Both the position numbers and the translations under genes were made by a program. From Neolewinella aquimaris (GTDB lineage Bacteria > Bacteroidota > Bacteroidia > Chitinophagales > Saprospiraceae): a DNA stretch of 64,000 bases. The notes beneath the pieces are model-generated. The model was not told where the DNA came from and did not search any database. It saw only the letters and a program-made list of their open reading frames with translations. The first letter of the stretch is position 1. Each line of letters begins with the position of its first letter. Positions 42,637 through 50,705 of the stretch are shown piece by piece. Location: positions 111,595-175,594 of the forward strand of contig NZ_JACIFF010000010.1 of the NCBI RefSeq assembly GCF_014197245.1, written 5' to 3'.

Positions 42637-43428
42637 TTATTCCTGATTTCCGTTTTCCTGATCCTGGGTTTCTTCCTCTGCTTCGAGCTGAGCGGCTTTT
42701 TCCTCTTCTTTACGCTTACTGACCTTATTGAGCAGAATGGCGGCTTTGATGAGGAAATCATCGTGGCACATCGTGTATTCATTGAAAACCATCAGCAGGC
42801 GGGCGGCATCGAAGGCGGCGGTACCGGGAATGATCTGGCGGGCGGCGATGGGGTGCAGCCAGTACTCCAGGTTGTTGGAGCGGAGGTAAGAACGGTCGGT
42901 GTTGAAATTGATCACCTTCGCCAACTTATTGAGGCTGAAGAGGTAGTCGGTTTCCCGGTTCAGGTCCTTCTGAATGTCGATGATGTTGGTGTAATCGAAG
43001 CGGACGCCACTGCGCTCACAGAGAAAGATGTCGCGGCGGCCGTCGAACACGATCATGTCCTGGAAGCGGTACTTGTGCAGGTTCTTGTTAAGAAAATTGC
43101 GGATAGCGTTCTTGGTGGAGCGTAGGTTGCGGAAGGCAAACTGGAGGTCGTGCTCGCTGAGCCGAAAGTCGTCGTGGTAGGGGTAGCGGCGATTGGTGCG
43201 CATGTTGAGTACTTCCCGCACCCGGCGCACCGTGTGGCCCAGATCGTCAGTTTCGGCGTAAACGTCTACGATATCGACGTTAGCCTGGTTGATCCAGCTT
43301 TCGAGGAAGATCTTGTTCGACCCGCGTTCGAAGACCAGCAGTGCTATCTCGCTGATCGCGTAAAAGTTTGGATATCCGCCGTAAATATTCCCGTACTTAA
43401 GTTCTAAAAATGCGATGTTCTCGTTCAC
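42637..43428 (-). CDS. Conserved hypothetical protein, possible nuclease-like fold
   Basis: A 263-residue cytosolic protein. The first 140 residues, with AFLELKYGNIYGGYPNFYAISEIALLVFERG and MIVFDGRRDIFLCERSGVRFDYTNIIDIQKDL, run parallel to the order of DnaQ/DEDD exonuclease motifs (ExoI-like strand, ExoII-like DGRRDIF), but the acidic residues are not convincingly in place. The end is a charged Glu/Lys helix. It is convergent with the Pycsar-like gene (22 bases apart). I cannot name a function. Confidence 0.65.
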   Translation of the reverse strand: MNENIAFLELKYGNIYGGYPNFYAISEIALLVFERGSNKIFLESWINQANVDIVDVYAETDDLGHTVRRVREVLNMRTNRRYPYHDDFRLSEHDLQFAFRNLRSTKNAIRNFLNKNLHKYRFQDMIVFDGRRDIFLCERSGVRFDYTNIIDIQKDLNRETDYLFSLNKLAKVINFNTDRSYLRSNNLEYWLHPIAARQIIPGTAAFDAARLLMVFNEYTMCHDDFLIKAAILLNKVSKRKEEEKAAQLEAEEETQDQENGNQE

Positions 43429-43604
43429 GGCTCAAGGTTAATGCAGTGTAAAATGGGGTTTCGGTATGCAGAACAGAATTCAAAAGCAAGCCAGTATCAA
43501 AGATAACGCTTTTTAGGTTGAGTGAACCCGGCACTCGCCCATTCTCACGGGACCTGCGCACCCGCAACAAAAGGGAATCTATCGCTTAAGATAAGTTCCG
43601 AACG

Positions 43605-44726
43605 CTATTTACCTAATCGATCGATCAGGAAACGCCCATTTTCGTAAATAATTTGGTCATCGGCGTAGACTTTTCCGCCATCGCGCATATTCGCGATCAT
43701 GTCCCAATGTACGGAGCTCTCGTTCTTTCCACCGGCCTGGGCGTAGCTCTGACCGATGGCCATGTGTACGGTACCGCCGATCTTCTCGTCGAAGAGGATC
43801 TGCTTGCTGAAGCGATCGATGTCGTAATTCGTGCCGATGGCCGCCTCCCCGAAGCGACGGGTCCCCTCGATTTCGAAGGTCTCGTCGAGGGTCTTCTGGC
43901 CGCTTTCCGCCTTCCAGCTCTGAATCTCGCCGTCCTTCACCTCCAGGGTTACGCCCCTGACCTCCTCCCCGTTGCGGATGGCGGGGTAATCGAAATAGAT
44001 GGTGCCGTTGACGCTATCCTCTTCCGGGCTGGTGTACACCTCTCCGCTGGGCATATTCGTCTGCCCGTCGCTGTTGATCCACCTGCGGCCGTTGGTGGTA
44101 AAGGAAATGTCGCTACGGTCGTTGACGTAACGGAAGGTGGTGCAGCCGTTGAGGTGATCTACGATCGCCTGTTGCCGTTCGCGCACATCCAGCCAGGCGG
44201 CGCGCGGATCGTCCTGGTCCAACTTGCAGGCCCGAAAAACGAAGTCGGTGTACTCTTCCTCCGTCATACCCGCTTCCCGGGCCAGCGCCGGGGTGGGGTA
44301 GATGCACATACTGCGCTTCAGCCGGCGGTCGGCGGTACGGGCAAAGTAGGTATCGTGGAGCGGGCGAAGGGCTTCCCGCCGCGCCGCCTCCAGCTCGGGT
44401 GCCGCCGGCGGCTGGCGCAGGTCGAAGGGGCCCATTACATTGATGTAGGCCTCAAATTCATTCATCGCCCGTTCGTACAGCGTGGGCACGTAAGCGAATT
44501 GATCGGGGCTGCCGTATTCCCTGAGGGCCTCACTTCTTCCGCGGGTGCTAAGGGAAAACTCGCAGTGTCCCCCGGCCTTCAGCGCCTCCCGGTAGATGGC
44601 GGTTATGAGGGGTTCAGCCAGCGTGGTCGAACTCACGAAAAGCCGCTCGCCCGGTTGGAGGTTTACGCAGTAGTTGACGAGGAGGTGGGCGTAGCGGGAG
44701 AGGTAGTCGGGGTGGGGGGTAGGCAT
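43605..44726 (-). CDS. M29-family aminopeptidase
   Basis: A 373-residue leucyl-aminopeptidase of the thermophilic AmpS/AmpT group. Family features: VNYCVNLQPGERLFVSS near the start, NMPSGEVYTSPEEDSVNGTIYF with the metal-ligand Glu, GTRRFGEAAIGTN, and GTVHMAIGQSYAQAGGKNESSVHWDMI carrying His and Asp ligands. The enzyme acts in the cytosol on peptide N termini with two metal ions. It starts at ATG 44726 and stands alone. Confidence 0.93.
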   Translation of the reverse strand: MPTPHPDYLSRYAHLLVNYCVNLQPGERLFVSSTTLAEPLITAIYREALKAGGHCEFSLSTRGRSEALREYGSPDQFAYVPTLYERAMNEFEAYINVMGPFDLRQPPAAPELEAARREALRPLHDTYFARTADRRLKRSMCIYPTPALAREAGMTEEEYTDFVFRACKLDQDDPRAAWLDVRERQQAIVDHLNGCTTFRYVNDRSDISFTTNGRRWINSDGQTNMPSGEVYTSPEEDSVNGTIYFDYPAIRNGEEVRGVTLEVKDGEIQSWKAESGQKTLDETFEIEGTRRFGEAAIGTNYDIDRFSKQILFDEKIGGTVHMAIGQSYAQAGGKNESSVHWDMIANMRDGGKVYADDQIIYENGRFLIDRLGK

Positions 44727-44898
44727 TTGGTTCTTTAGTCGGTTAATGCGTTAGTGCGTTAGTCGGTTAGGGGGAGCTATTGGATATCAAATATGGCAAT
44801 TAGTAACTACTCCTGCCATAAATCACCACGAACATCCCCTCCAGCAACTCACCAAGCGACTAAACGACTAACGAACTCCACGACTAACGAACCGTTAG
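44727..44898. repeat. Intergenic inverted repeat of TTAGTCGGTTA type
   Basis: Repeats such as TAGTCGGTTAATGCGTTAG and TTAGTCGGTTAG (about 44737-44770) are mirrored by GACTAAACGACTAACGAA and GACTAACGAACCG (about 44858-44895). The whole gap can fold as a long imperfect hairpin after hflX. Function is unknown. Confidence 0.5.
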
Positions 44899-46110
44899 CT
44901 ACCACTGCTTAGCCACGTACGGGTACGTCTGTTGATACTCCTCCTTAACCAGTTCGGTAAGCCGCTGTCGGAGGACATCCAGGTTTTCCTTGGTCTCTGC
45001 GCTGAGGAGCAGGGCTTCCTGTCCGAACTCCGCCTGTAGGCCCTTGGTGAGGTCGGTCTCTACTTCTTCCCGGCCGTCCTGGTCGAGGTACATGTCGTAG
45101 TTGCGTTCGCGGAAGAGGTCGATCTTGTTGAAGACGAGCAGGGTCGGCTTGTCCTGGCAATTCATTTCCTTCAGCAGGGTCTGTACGGTGCGGATCTGGT
45201 CGTCGTACTGCGGGTGGGCTACGTCGACCACGTGCAGGAGAATGTCGCTCTCCTTTACCTCGTCGAGGGTGGAGCGGAACGACTCGATCAGGTGATGCGG
45301 CAACTTACGGATGAAGCCGACCGTATCGGTGAGCAGGAAGGGAATGCCTTCGTAGGCTACCTTACGCACCGTGGTGTCGAGGGTAGCAAAGAGCTTGTTC
45401 TCGGCGAATACGTCGCTCTTGGTGAGCAGGTTCATGAGGGTCGACTTGCCCACGTTCGTGTACCCCACCAGCGCTACGCGCACCATGGCATCGCGGCCCT
45501 TGCGGCGGGTTTCGGCCTGCTTGTCGATCTTCGCGAGGTCCTTTTTGAGTTTGCTGATCTTGTCGCGCACGATCCGGCGGTCGGTTTCGATCTCCGTTTC
45601 ACCGGGTCCCCGCATGCCGATACCACCACGCTGCCGCTCAAGGTGAGTCCACAGGCCACGCAGTCGGGGCAGGAGGTACTGCATCTGGGCCAGTTCGACC
45701 TGGGTTTTGGCCTGGGCCGACTGGGCGCGGCGGGCGAAAATGTCCAGGATAAGGGTCGAGCGGTCGATGATCTTCACCTTCATCTCTTCTTCCAGGATGT
45801 TCACCTGCTTGCCGCTGAGGTCGTCGTCGAAGATCACCATCGATACGTCTTCGTGCTGGTCTACGTAGTCGGCGATTTCCTTCGCCTTACCGCTTCCCAC
45901 GAAGGTGCGATTATCGGGATGGTCGAGCTTCTGCACGAAGCGTTTGACGGTCTTTGCTCCTGCGGTCTCCGCCAAAAACTCCAGCTCGTCCAGGTATTCC
46001 GTGACCTGTTCTTCGGTTTGCCCGCGCTGTACTACGCCCACTACGACCGCGTACTCCGTCTCTTCCTTTAGTCCGGACTCCTTCTGCCCGACGTTCCATT
46101 CGTTTGCCAT
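44899..46110 (-). CDS. hflX: GTPase HflX, ribosome-splitting factor
   Basis: A 403-residue GTPase with the HflX N-terminal domain (NRTFVGSGKAKEIADYV, VNILEEEMKVKIIDRSTLILDIFARRA), the middle glycine-rich RGGIGMRGPGETEIETDRR segment, and the G domain: G1 GYTNVGKSTLMN, G3 DTVGF, G4 FNKIDLF. HflX splits stalled 70S ribosomes after stress. The ATG at 46110 (MANEWNVGQKES) was chosen; a longer frame to 46230 adds a proline- and arginine-rich leader not expected in this family. Confidence 0.95.
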   Translation of the reverse strand: MANEWNVGQKESGLKEETEYAVVVGVVQRGQTEEQVTEYLDELEFLAETAGAKTVKRFVQKLDHPDNRTFVGSGKAKEIADYVDQHEDVSMVIFDDDLSGKQVNILEEEMKVKIIDRSTLILDIFARRAQSAQAKTQVELAQMQYLLPRLRGLWTHLERQRGGIGMRGPGETEIETDRRIVRDKISKLKKDLAKIDKQAETRRKGRDAMVRVALVGYTNVGKSTLMNLLTKSDVFAENKLFATLDTTVRKVAYEGIPFLLTDTVGFIRKLPHHLIESFRSTLDEVKESDILLHVVDVAHPQYDDQIRTVQTLLKEMNCQDKPTLLVFNKIDLFRERNYDMYLDQDGREEVETDLTKGLQAEFGQEALLLSAETKENLDVLRQRLTELVKEEYQQTYPYVAKQW

Positions 46111-46377
46111 ATAAGGTAGGTAACCGGCGGGCGGCGGGGGAAGTTTCGTTTGGCGGCGGCGCGCGGGAGCAGGCACGGACCTTACATCATTCATTCCCGA
46201 ACGGCGTAACGGCCCGTTTTTTCGGTGCATTACCGGGTAAGTAGAAAATTCGGGATAAAGCGAAGCGGAATGGCTGGCACATTGATGTTGTAAGTCCTAT
46301 ATTGAAAATCTATCACCCCCTGAGCCTTGGTCTGCCCGTATGGCGGAACGACGGTTTCACTCAAACCGGAAAATCTG

Positions 46378-47133
46378 ATGTTCTTCCAGGCCGACAACCG
46401 ATTTGTAGCGTATCGCCCTACCGGAGAGCAGATCACTTTCCGCAAAGCCTTCAGCAAGATCGTATTCGAAAATTCCACGATCGTTATTCCGCACGACGAT
46501 CCGGAGGAAGAATCGTTCGTTATCCCGGCGGCGGCCATTGAGGGAGGCGTCGCCTTAGGATATCGGTTTCTCCAGGATCAACTACGCAAACGGCAGGAAC
46601 GCTTCGTACACGAAACCCACCAACGGGCAACCAACCTGGAAGCGGGAAGCTACCGTGTACCGAAAATCACCTACGCCAGCTTTATTTATCCGGAAAATAA
46701 AAAAACGGAAGCCCTGCGCATTCACTTTGAGCCGGTGTTCATCCGCGGAACCGGCACCTTCGCCTACCAACTCGCCCTCATCAACCTGAACTATTCCCAC
46801 GCCAAGCCCAGCGACTGGAGCGATGTGTTTGACTACACCATTCAGCTGACCCTGAACTTCCTGCAGGGAACCGAGCTGATCGAATATCCCCTGCAGCCAG
46901 TGACGGTGCAGTCGGTGAGCTTCACGGACAACGACCTTTCGGAATGGAATCTCTACTCGTCCCCCATCCCGCTGGAAAGGAACCATTGTTTGATCGGAGC
47001 GAGTATGACAATTGTGGAAACCAATCCCGCCATGGTCAATACCGGCAAGGTACTCAAGCTGCTGACGGACAACGAGCAGCAAGTCAAGCAAAAGCTCGTC
47101 ACCATGCTGGGCCAATTACTGAATCCAAACTAG
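46378..47133 (+). CDS. Unknown protein, first gene of the EAD-trypsin/SGNH operon
   Basis: From ATG 46378 the protein has 251 residues, no signal peptide and no membrane helix. It looks beta-rich in the first part (FFQADNRFVAYRPTGEQITFRKAF), has a helical middle (AIEGGVALGYRFLQDQLRKRQERFVHETHQ), then more strands and a C-terminal helix (LKLLTDNEQQVKQKLVTMLGQLL). I recognise no family. A longer frame would need a TTG start at 46327. A weak TATATTGA box lies at 46298-46305. Only seven bases separate it from the next gene, so the operon link is firm. Confidence 0.8.
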   Translation: MFFQADNRFVAYRPTGEQITFRKAFSKIVFENSTIVIPHDDPEEESFVIPAAAIEGGVALGYRFLQDQLRKRQERFVHETHQRATNLEAGSYRVPKITYASFIYPENKKTEALRIHFEPVFIRGTGTFAYQLALINLNYSHAKPSDWSDVFDYTIQLTLNFLQGTELIEYPLQPVTVQSVSFTDNDLSEWNLYSSPIPLERNHCLIGASMTIVETNPAMVNTGKVLKLLTDNEQQVKQKLVTMLGQLLNPN

Positions 47134-47140
47134 GCCGATC

Positions 47141-48301
47141 ATGTCCCTGCAAACCGCCTACACCACCGCCCGCGTGATCGAAACCCTGGAAAACTACGCC
47201 CTGAGCGACGTGGTAAACGACTGTTCCCACACCGCGAACGACTCCTCGCGGTACGCCGTGGGTGCCTATTCGGACGAGCATTTCTGGAACGTTGTCCTGA
47301 ATGATATTGAGGGGACGTGGGACAAGCAGTTTACGCTGGAAGATGTCACCCTGTCCGAGCACGTAGCCCGGGTTCCCGGACTCTATTTTCACCCCCAGGC
47401 CCAGCACTTCAAAAAGCTGCTGGACGTCCACAAGGAATATGTCACCGATCGGTGGACCCACTACAGCCCGCCCGGTAAGTCGCAGAAGATCCTCGGCGGA
47501 ATCGGGACCCTACAGATTCCGCCCACGCTGGAGAACTGGCGCATTGCCAGCGTTAGCACCTCGAACAACGCTTCGGTGGGCATACCCGTGCTCGTTCACG
47601 AGGAGGTTTGGCAGCACCATAAATTGGGGGAGGGTAAGCGAATAGAACTACTGCATGCGTACTGGAAAAAAATGGATGCTTCCTGGGCCAAACGCTTCTT
47701 CTCGATGCGCGGAATACCCAAGGGATACCTGGTTATCGATCATCCGGACCAGCTCAGGATAAATGGGAATACTTACCCGACGATCTACCACCCGTTCACC
47801 ATTATGGAGTACGAGTTGGAAGGCTCCCTTTTTTACGACTTCGTTTTCGTTACGGTCGATTCCTCGGACCCCGACTTCCGTAACCAGATCAGGGCGTTTC
47901 TCGGAGAATACCGGTATATGAAAGGACGTCACGGCCACTACCTCATCGAGCCCTTCGTCAACAATCCGCTCCTGGATGAGAACGACGTCCTGTTTCAATC
48001 GCCGGAGGAATTGAGAAGGGAGAACGCCGCCGCCGGTTCCCACCTCAATCTCCTGGTGGAGCGGATAAAGCACGAACGATTCAATCAGCGCACCCTCGAT
48101 GAGATCAAAATATTTATTGACAATTTCCTCGATATCGATGACCTGAAAACCGTGTCAGACGATATCGACATCCGCGTAAACTCCTGGTACGGCGGGCGGC
48201 GGGTATTCGATGAATCGGCAAACTTCCTGGATAGGGTGATCAAGGACGATAAAGAAGATGTCCTGGTGGACATTTTGGCCAAGTACGGATTAACCAAATA
48301 A
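47141..48301 (+). CDS. Unknown protein with possible C-terminal EAD-like domain
   Basis: A 386-residue cytosolic protein of unknown function. Residues 1-290 are mixed alpha/beta, with WRIASVSTSNNASVGIPVLV and FVFVTVDSSDPDFRNQIRAFLGEYRYMKGRHGHYLIEPF as the most distinctive parts. The last 80 residues (LNLLVERIKHERFNQRTLDE, FLDIDDLKTVSDDIDIRVNSW, FLDRVIKDDKEDVLVDILAKYG) are all-helical and follow the hydrophobic spacing of effector-associated death-fold domains that fuse to conflict-system proteins. That domain call is inference. It starts seven bases after the previous stop. Confidence 0.8.
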   Translation: MSLQTAYTTARVIETLENYALSDVVNDCSHTANDSSRYAVGAYSDEHFWNVVLNDIEGTWDKQFTLEDVTLSEHVARVPGLYFHPQAQHFKKLLDVHKEYVTDRWTHYSPPGKSQKILGGIGTLQIPPTLENWRIASVSTSNNASVGIPVLVHEEVWQHHKLGEGKRIELLHAYWKKMDASWAKRFFSMRGIPKGYLVIDHPDQLRINGNTYPTIYHPFTIMEYELEGSLFYDFVFVTVDSSDPDFRNQIRAFLGEYRYMKGRHGHYLIEPFVNNPLLDENDVLFQSPEELRRENAAAGSHLNLLVERIKHERFNQRTLDEIKIFIDNFLDIDDLKTVSDDIDIRVNSWYGGRRVFDESANFLDRVIKDDKEDVLVDILAKYGLTK

Positions 48302-48307
48302 AGCGAT

Positions 48308-49444
48308 ATGACAAGCTGGAGCACAAAACTTACCGAACTGAGGGGAACCCTCACCGAGCTTTATCCGGAAAAGGAGGAGGGCAAGATGCTGGTGGACATG
48401 GCGGGCATACCTTCCGGGTCCATCGCCTTCAGCGATAAAGCCCAGGTAAACTGGCACAACATCCTGAAGGAGGCGAATAAACGGAGCAAGGTCAGGGACA
48501 TCGTACAGATCGCGATACAGGAATACCCGGAGCGGGAAGAACTGCCCCGGCTATTTACCGAAGTAGAGGAAAAGGAGCCCCTTATCTCGGCCGTCACCCT
48601 CGCGCGATCGGTGGAAAAGTTGAAACCCCCGAAGCGCAGCCGGTCGGTGATCGGTGGGTCTCAACCCGTGACCCTGCCCGACGCGCCACAATCCGGGGGA
48701 CATGCAGCGTACGACATTCTCGTCCCAAATCGCGAGGGACTGGAGAAGATTGTGAAGGGCGACGATCTGATCGATATCATAAGCTGGGTGCAGGGGGCGA
48801 TGGAACAGTCCAAGACGGTATGCAAGATCGAGACCGCGGCGGGAGCCAGTGGAACCGGATTCCTGCTGAAGGGAGGATTACTGATGACCAACCACCACGT
48901 CATCCCCGATCGCGATACGGCCGCTAATACCAGGGTGGTCTTCAATTACAAGACGGATATACATAACAACGTGCTCCAGCAGACGTACTACCGCCTCGAC
49001 CCCTCCGCCGTATTCATCACCAGCCAGAAGAACGAACTCGACTACACGCTGGTCAAGGTTGCCGACACCAACGATAACCCCCTCTCCGACTGGGGCCACG
49101 TACAACTGGAAACCTTCTTCGACCCTCAGGTGGACGAGAAGGTGACGGTCATTCAGCACCCCCTGGGGAAGTACATGAAAATGGCCCTGCCGGATAACAT
49201 CATCAGTATATGGGGCAAGTACTTATTCTACACTACCGATACCCAGGAGGGGTCCAGCGGCTCGCCGGTGTTCAACAAACACTGGAAGGTCGTAGCCCTG
49301 CACCACGCCGGAAGAAACGAACAGTCCTTCGAAGGCGGACTACAGATCAACGATACGGGTACCATCGCACCGTCTAACCGGGGAATACGGATCAAGTATA
49401 TCCTGGAAGACCTTAAGCGCTACAATTTCTCACTCCCCCAATAA
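48308..49444 (+). CDS. Trypsin-like protease with N-terminal effector-associated (EAD-like) domain
   Basis: A 378-residue cytosolic protein. Residues about 5-85 (TELRGTLTELYPEKEEGKML, GIPSGSIAFSDKAQVNWHNI, VRDIVQIAIQEYPEREEL) match helical effector-associated domains that precede trypsin-like peptidases in bacterial conflict proteins. After a linker, residues 175-370 form a chymotrypsin-fold protease with His 197 in MTNHHVI, Asp 245 in ELDYTLVKV and Ser 317 in EGSSGSPVFN, all three catalytic residues intact. No signal peptide, so the protease acts inside the cell, which fits regulated activation rather than nutrient digestion. It is followed nine bases later by the SGNH gene. Confidence 0.9.
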   Translation: MTSWSTKLTELRGTLTELYPEKEEGKMLVDMAGIPSGSIAFSDKAQVNWHNILKEANKRSKVRDIVQIAIQEYPEREELPRLFTEVEEKEPLISAVTLARSVEKLKPPKRSRSVIGGSQPVTLPDAPQSGGHAAYDILVPNREGLEKIVKGDDLIDIISWVQGAMEQSKTVCKIETAAGASGTGFLLKGGLLMTNHHVIPDRDTAANTRVVFNYKTDIHNNVLQQTYYRLDPSAVFITSQKNELDYTLVKVADTNDNPLSDWGHVQLETFFDPQVDEKVTVIQHPLGKYMKMALPDNIISIWGKYLFYTTDTQEGSSGSPVFNKHWKVVALHHAGRNEQSFEGGLQINDTGTIAPSNRGIRIKYILEDLKRYNFSLPQ

Positions 49445-49453
49445 TTCCCGGCC

Positions 49454-50473
49454 ATGAAGAACCCGATCACCATCCAGGAACTGGAAGCCCTGCTGGAGGA
49501 CAGCAATACGCAGGCGGAAGCCCTGAACAACTACTTCGAATATCTCCCCACCGGACCCTTCACCGGGGAATACCGATTGAAGAGCCACGTTCAGGTAATT
49601 GAAGCAGGGGCTGCGGGTACCGAAGGAGTCACGGAGGGCGCACCCCTCATCAACATCGTGGAGAAGCTGCTTAATAAGGCCAATTCCCTCGCCCGGCGGG
49701 ACCGCGACCGGCTCTTTGATCAGCGGCGGGGAGAGGCGGATCGAATCGTGATCGTAACGGAGGGAGATTCCTGGTTTCAGTATCCCCGACTGAAACGCCT
49801 TGGCATTACCATCTCGAAGGAGGTGAAGGACGTGGTCGACTACCTGATCGAAGATTCCCGTTATGCCGTGAAGAGTCTGGGCGGGGCCGGCGATGTCATC
49901 CGCAACATCTTTCACCTGAGCGAGTACATCGAGGCCATCGAGGAGCATCAGCCGCAGGCCTTTATTCTCAGCGGGGGAGGCAACGATTTTTTCGAAGTAT
50001 TTCCCAGCATGGTACGCAAGGGGAGTGCGGACGATATCCAATCCTTCTTGAAAACAACCTGGCTTACGGAGATCAAAGTGATCAAGACTTACTACGAAGG
50101 TATTCTGGAGGTACTGACCAAGAATTTTCCCTCCCTGCAGGTCGTGCTCCACGGCTACGATTACATCATGCCGCGAACCGACGGCAAGTGGATCGGCAAA
50201 CCGATGATCACCACCGGCGGTCTCAAGCTCGACAAAGATCGCAAGGCGCTCATCCGCACTATTATGGACCGGTTCAACCAATCCCTTGAGGACCTTAGCG
50301 CACCTTACGAAAACGTGCACTTCATCAACCTGCGGGGCACGGTCCCCCAGGACGAGCGCTTCTGGCACGATGAGATCCACCCCAACGATCACGGCTTCCG
50401 CCTGGTTGCCGATAAATTTATCACTAAGCTGGACGAAATCCTTGTCCCGGCATCCCCCCGTCCGACCGCTTAA
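49454..50473 (+). CDS. SGNH/GDSL hydrolase with GDSWF motif, cytosolic
   Basis: A 339-residue protein without a signal peptide. After a helical N-terminal 85 residues, the SGNH core shows block I TEGDSWFQYP (Ser 106), a GG near GGAGDVIRNI (block II), block III SGGGNDFFE (Asn 177) and block V FWHDEIHPNDHGF (Asp 306, His 309). All catalytic parts are present, so it should be an esterase, lipase or acyl hydrolase. The GDSWFxYP form is unlike common secreted GDSL esterases. The last few residues (PRPTA) and the TAA stop are encoded inside a family B hairpin, so the C terminus has been redrawn by a repeat. Confidence 0.88.
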   Translation: MKNPITIQELEALLEDSNTQAEALNNYFEYLPTGPFTGEYRLKSHVQVIEAGAAGTEGVTEGAPLINIVEKLLNKANSLARRDRDRLFDQRRGEADRIVIVTEGDSWFQYPRLKRLGITISKEVKDVVDYLIEDSRYAVKSLGGAGDVIRNIFHLSEYIEAIEEHQPQAFILSGGGNDFFEVFPSMVRKGSADDIQSFLKTTWLTEIKVIKTYYEGILEVLTKNFPSLQVVLHGYDYIMPRTDGKWIGKPMITTGGLKLDKDRKALIRTIMDRFNQSLEDLSAPYENVHFINLRGTVPQDERFWHDEIHPNDHGFRLVADKFITKLDEILVPASPRPTA

Positions 50474-50527
50474 GGCGTCGGACGGGGGGACCCGGTCGGC
50501 GGATTGAACTGGTGGACGGGGGTGGTG
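50454..50527. repeat. Family B element, copy 2, overlapping the SGNH stop codon
   Basis: Perfect 13-bp stem, CCCCCCGTCCGAC (50454-50466) with GTCGGACGGGGGG (50477-50489); the stop TAA lies in the 10-base loop CGCTTAAGGC. It is followed by the shared tail ACCCGGTCGGCGGATTGAA and GGTGGACGGGG. Confidence 0.8.
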
Positions 50528-50650
50528 GGTAGCTCAGATCGACCCCGAACAGGACGGCCGAAATGCCCCGAATAGGATGTATCAAACAAGTAGTGCTCAG
50601 CCAACAAGATGTTGCCGACGTCGCGGAGGAAAACATCGTTAAATTGAAGT

Positions 50651-50674
50651 TGCCTGCTCCTGCGCGCCGCCGCA
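50651..50674 (+). repeat. Family E GC-rich motif upstream of the CHAT gene
   Basis: GCTCCTGCGCGCCGCCGC with TTGCC just before it; about 30 bases before the ATG at 50706 and just before a TATATTCG box (50684-50691), so it may lie in the promoter. Confidence 0.5.
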
Positions 50675-50683
50675 AAAGGTGCT

Positions 50684-50691
50684 ATATTCGA
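50684..50691 (+). promoter_or_regulatory. Possible -7 box TATATTCG for the CHAT gene
   Basis: Close to TAnnTTTG (one mismatch), ending 14 bases before the ATG. No TTG at the expected -33 distance. Confidence 0.4.
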
Positions 50692-50705
50692 ATAAGCGCT
50701 CGAAT

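Noticed and set aside
41400..43428. A complete Pycsar system
   Set aside because: No pyrimidine cyclase gene is next to the effector-like gene; the neighbour has no cyclase motif.
46327..46377. Longer start (TTG) for the first gene of the EAD-trypsin operon
   Set aside because: The added 17 residues have no conserved look and TTG starts are rare; ATG 46378 is adequate.
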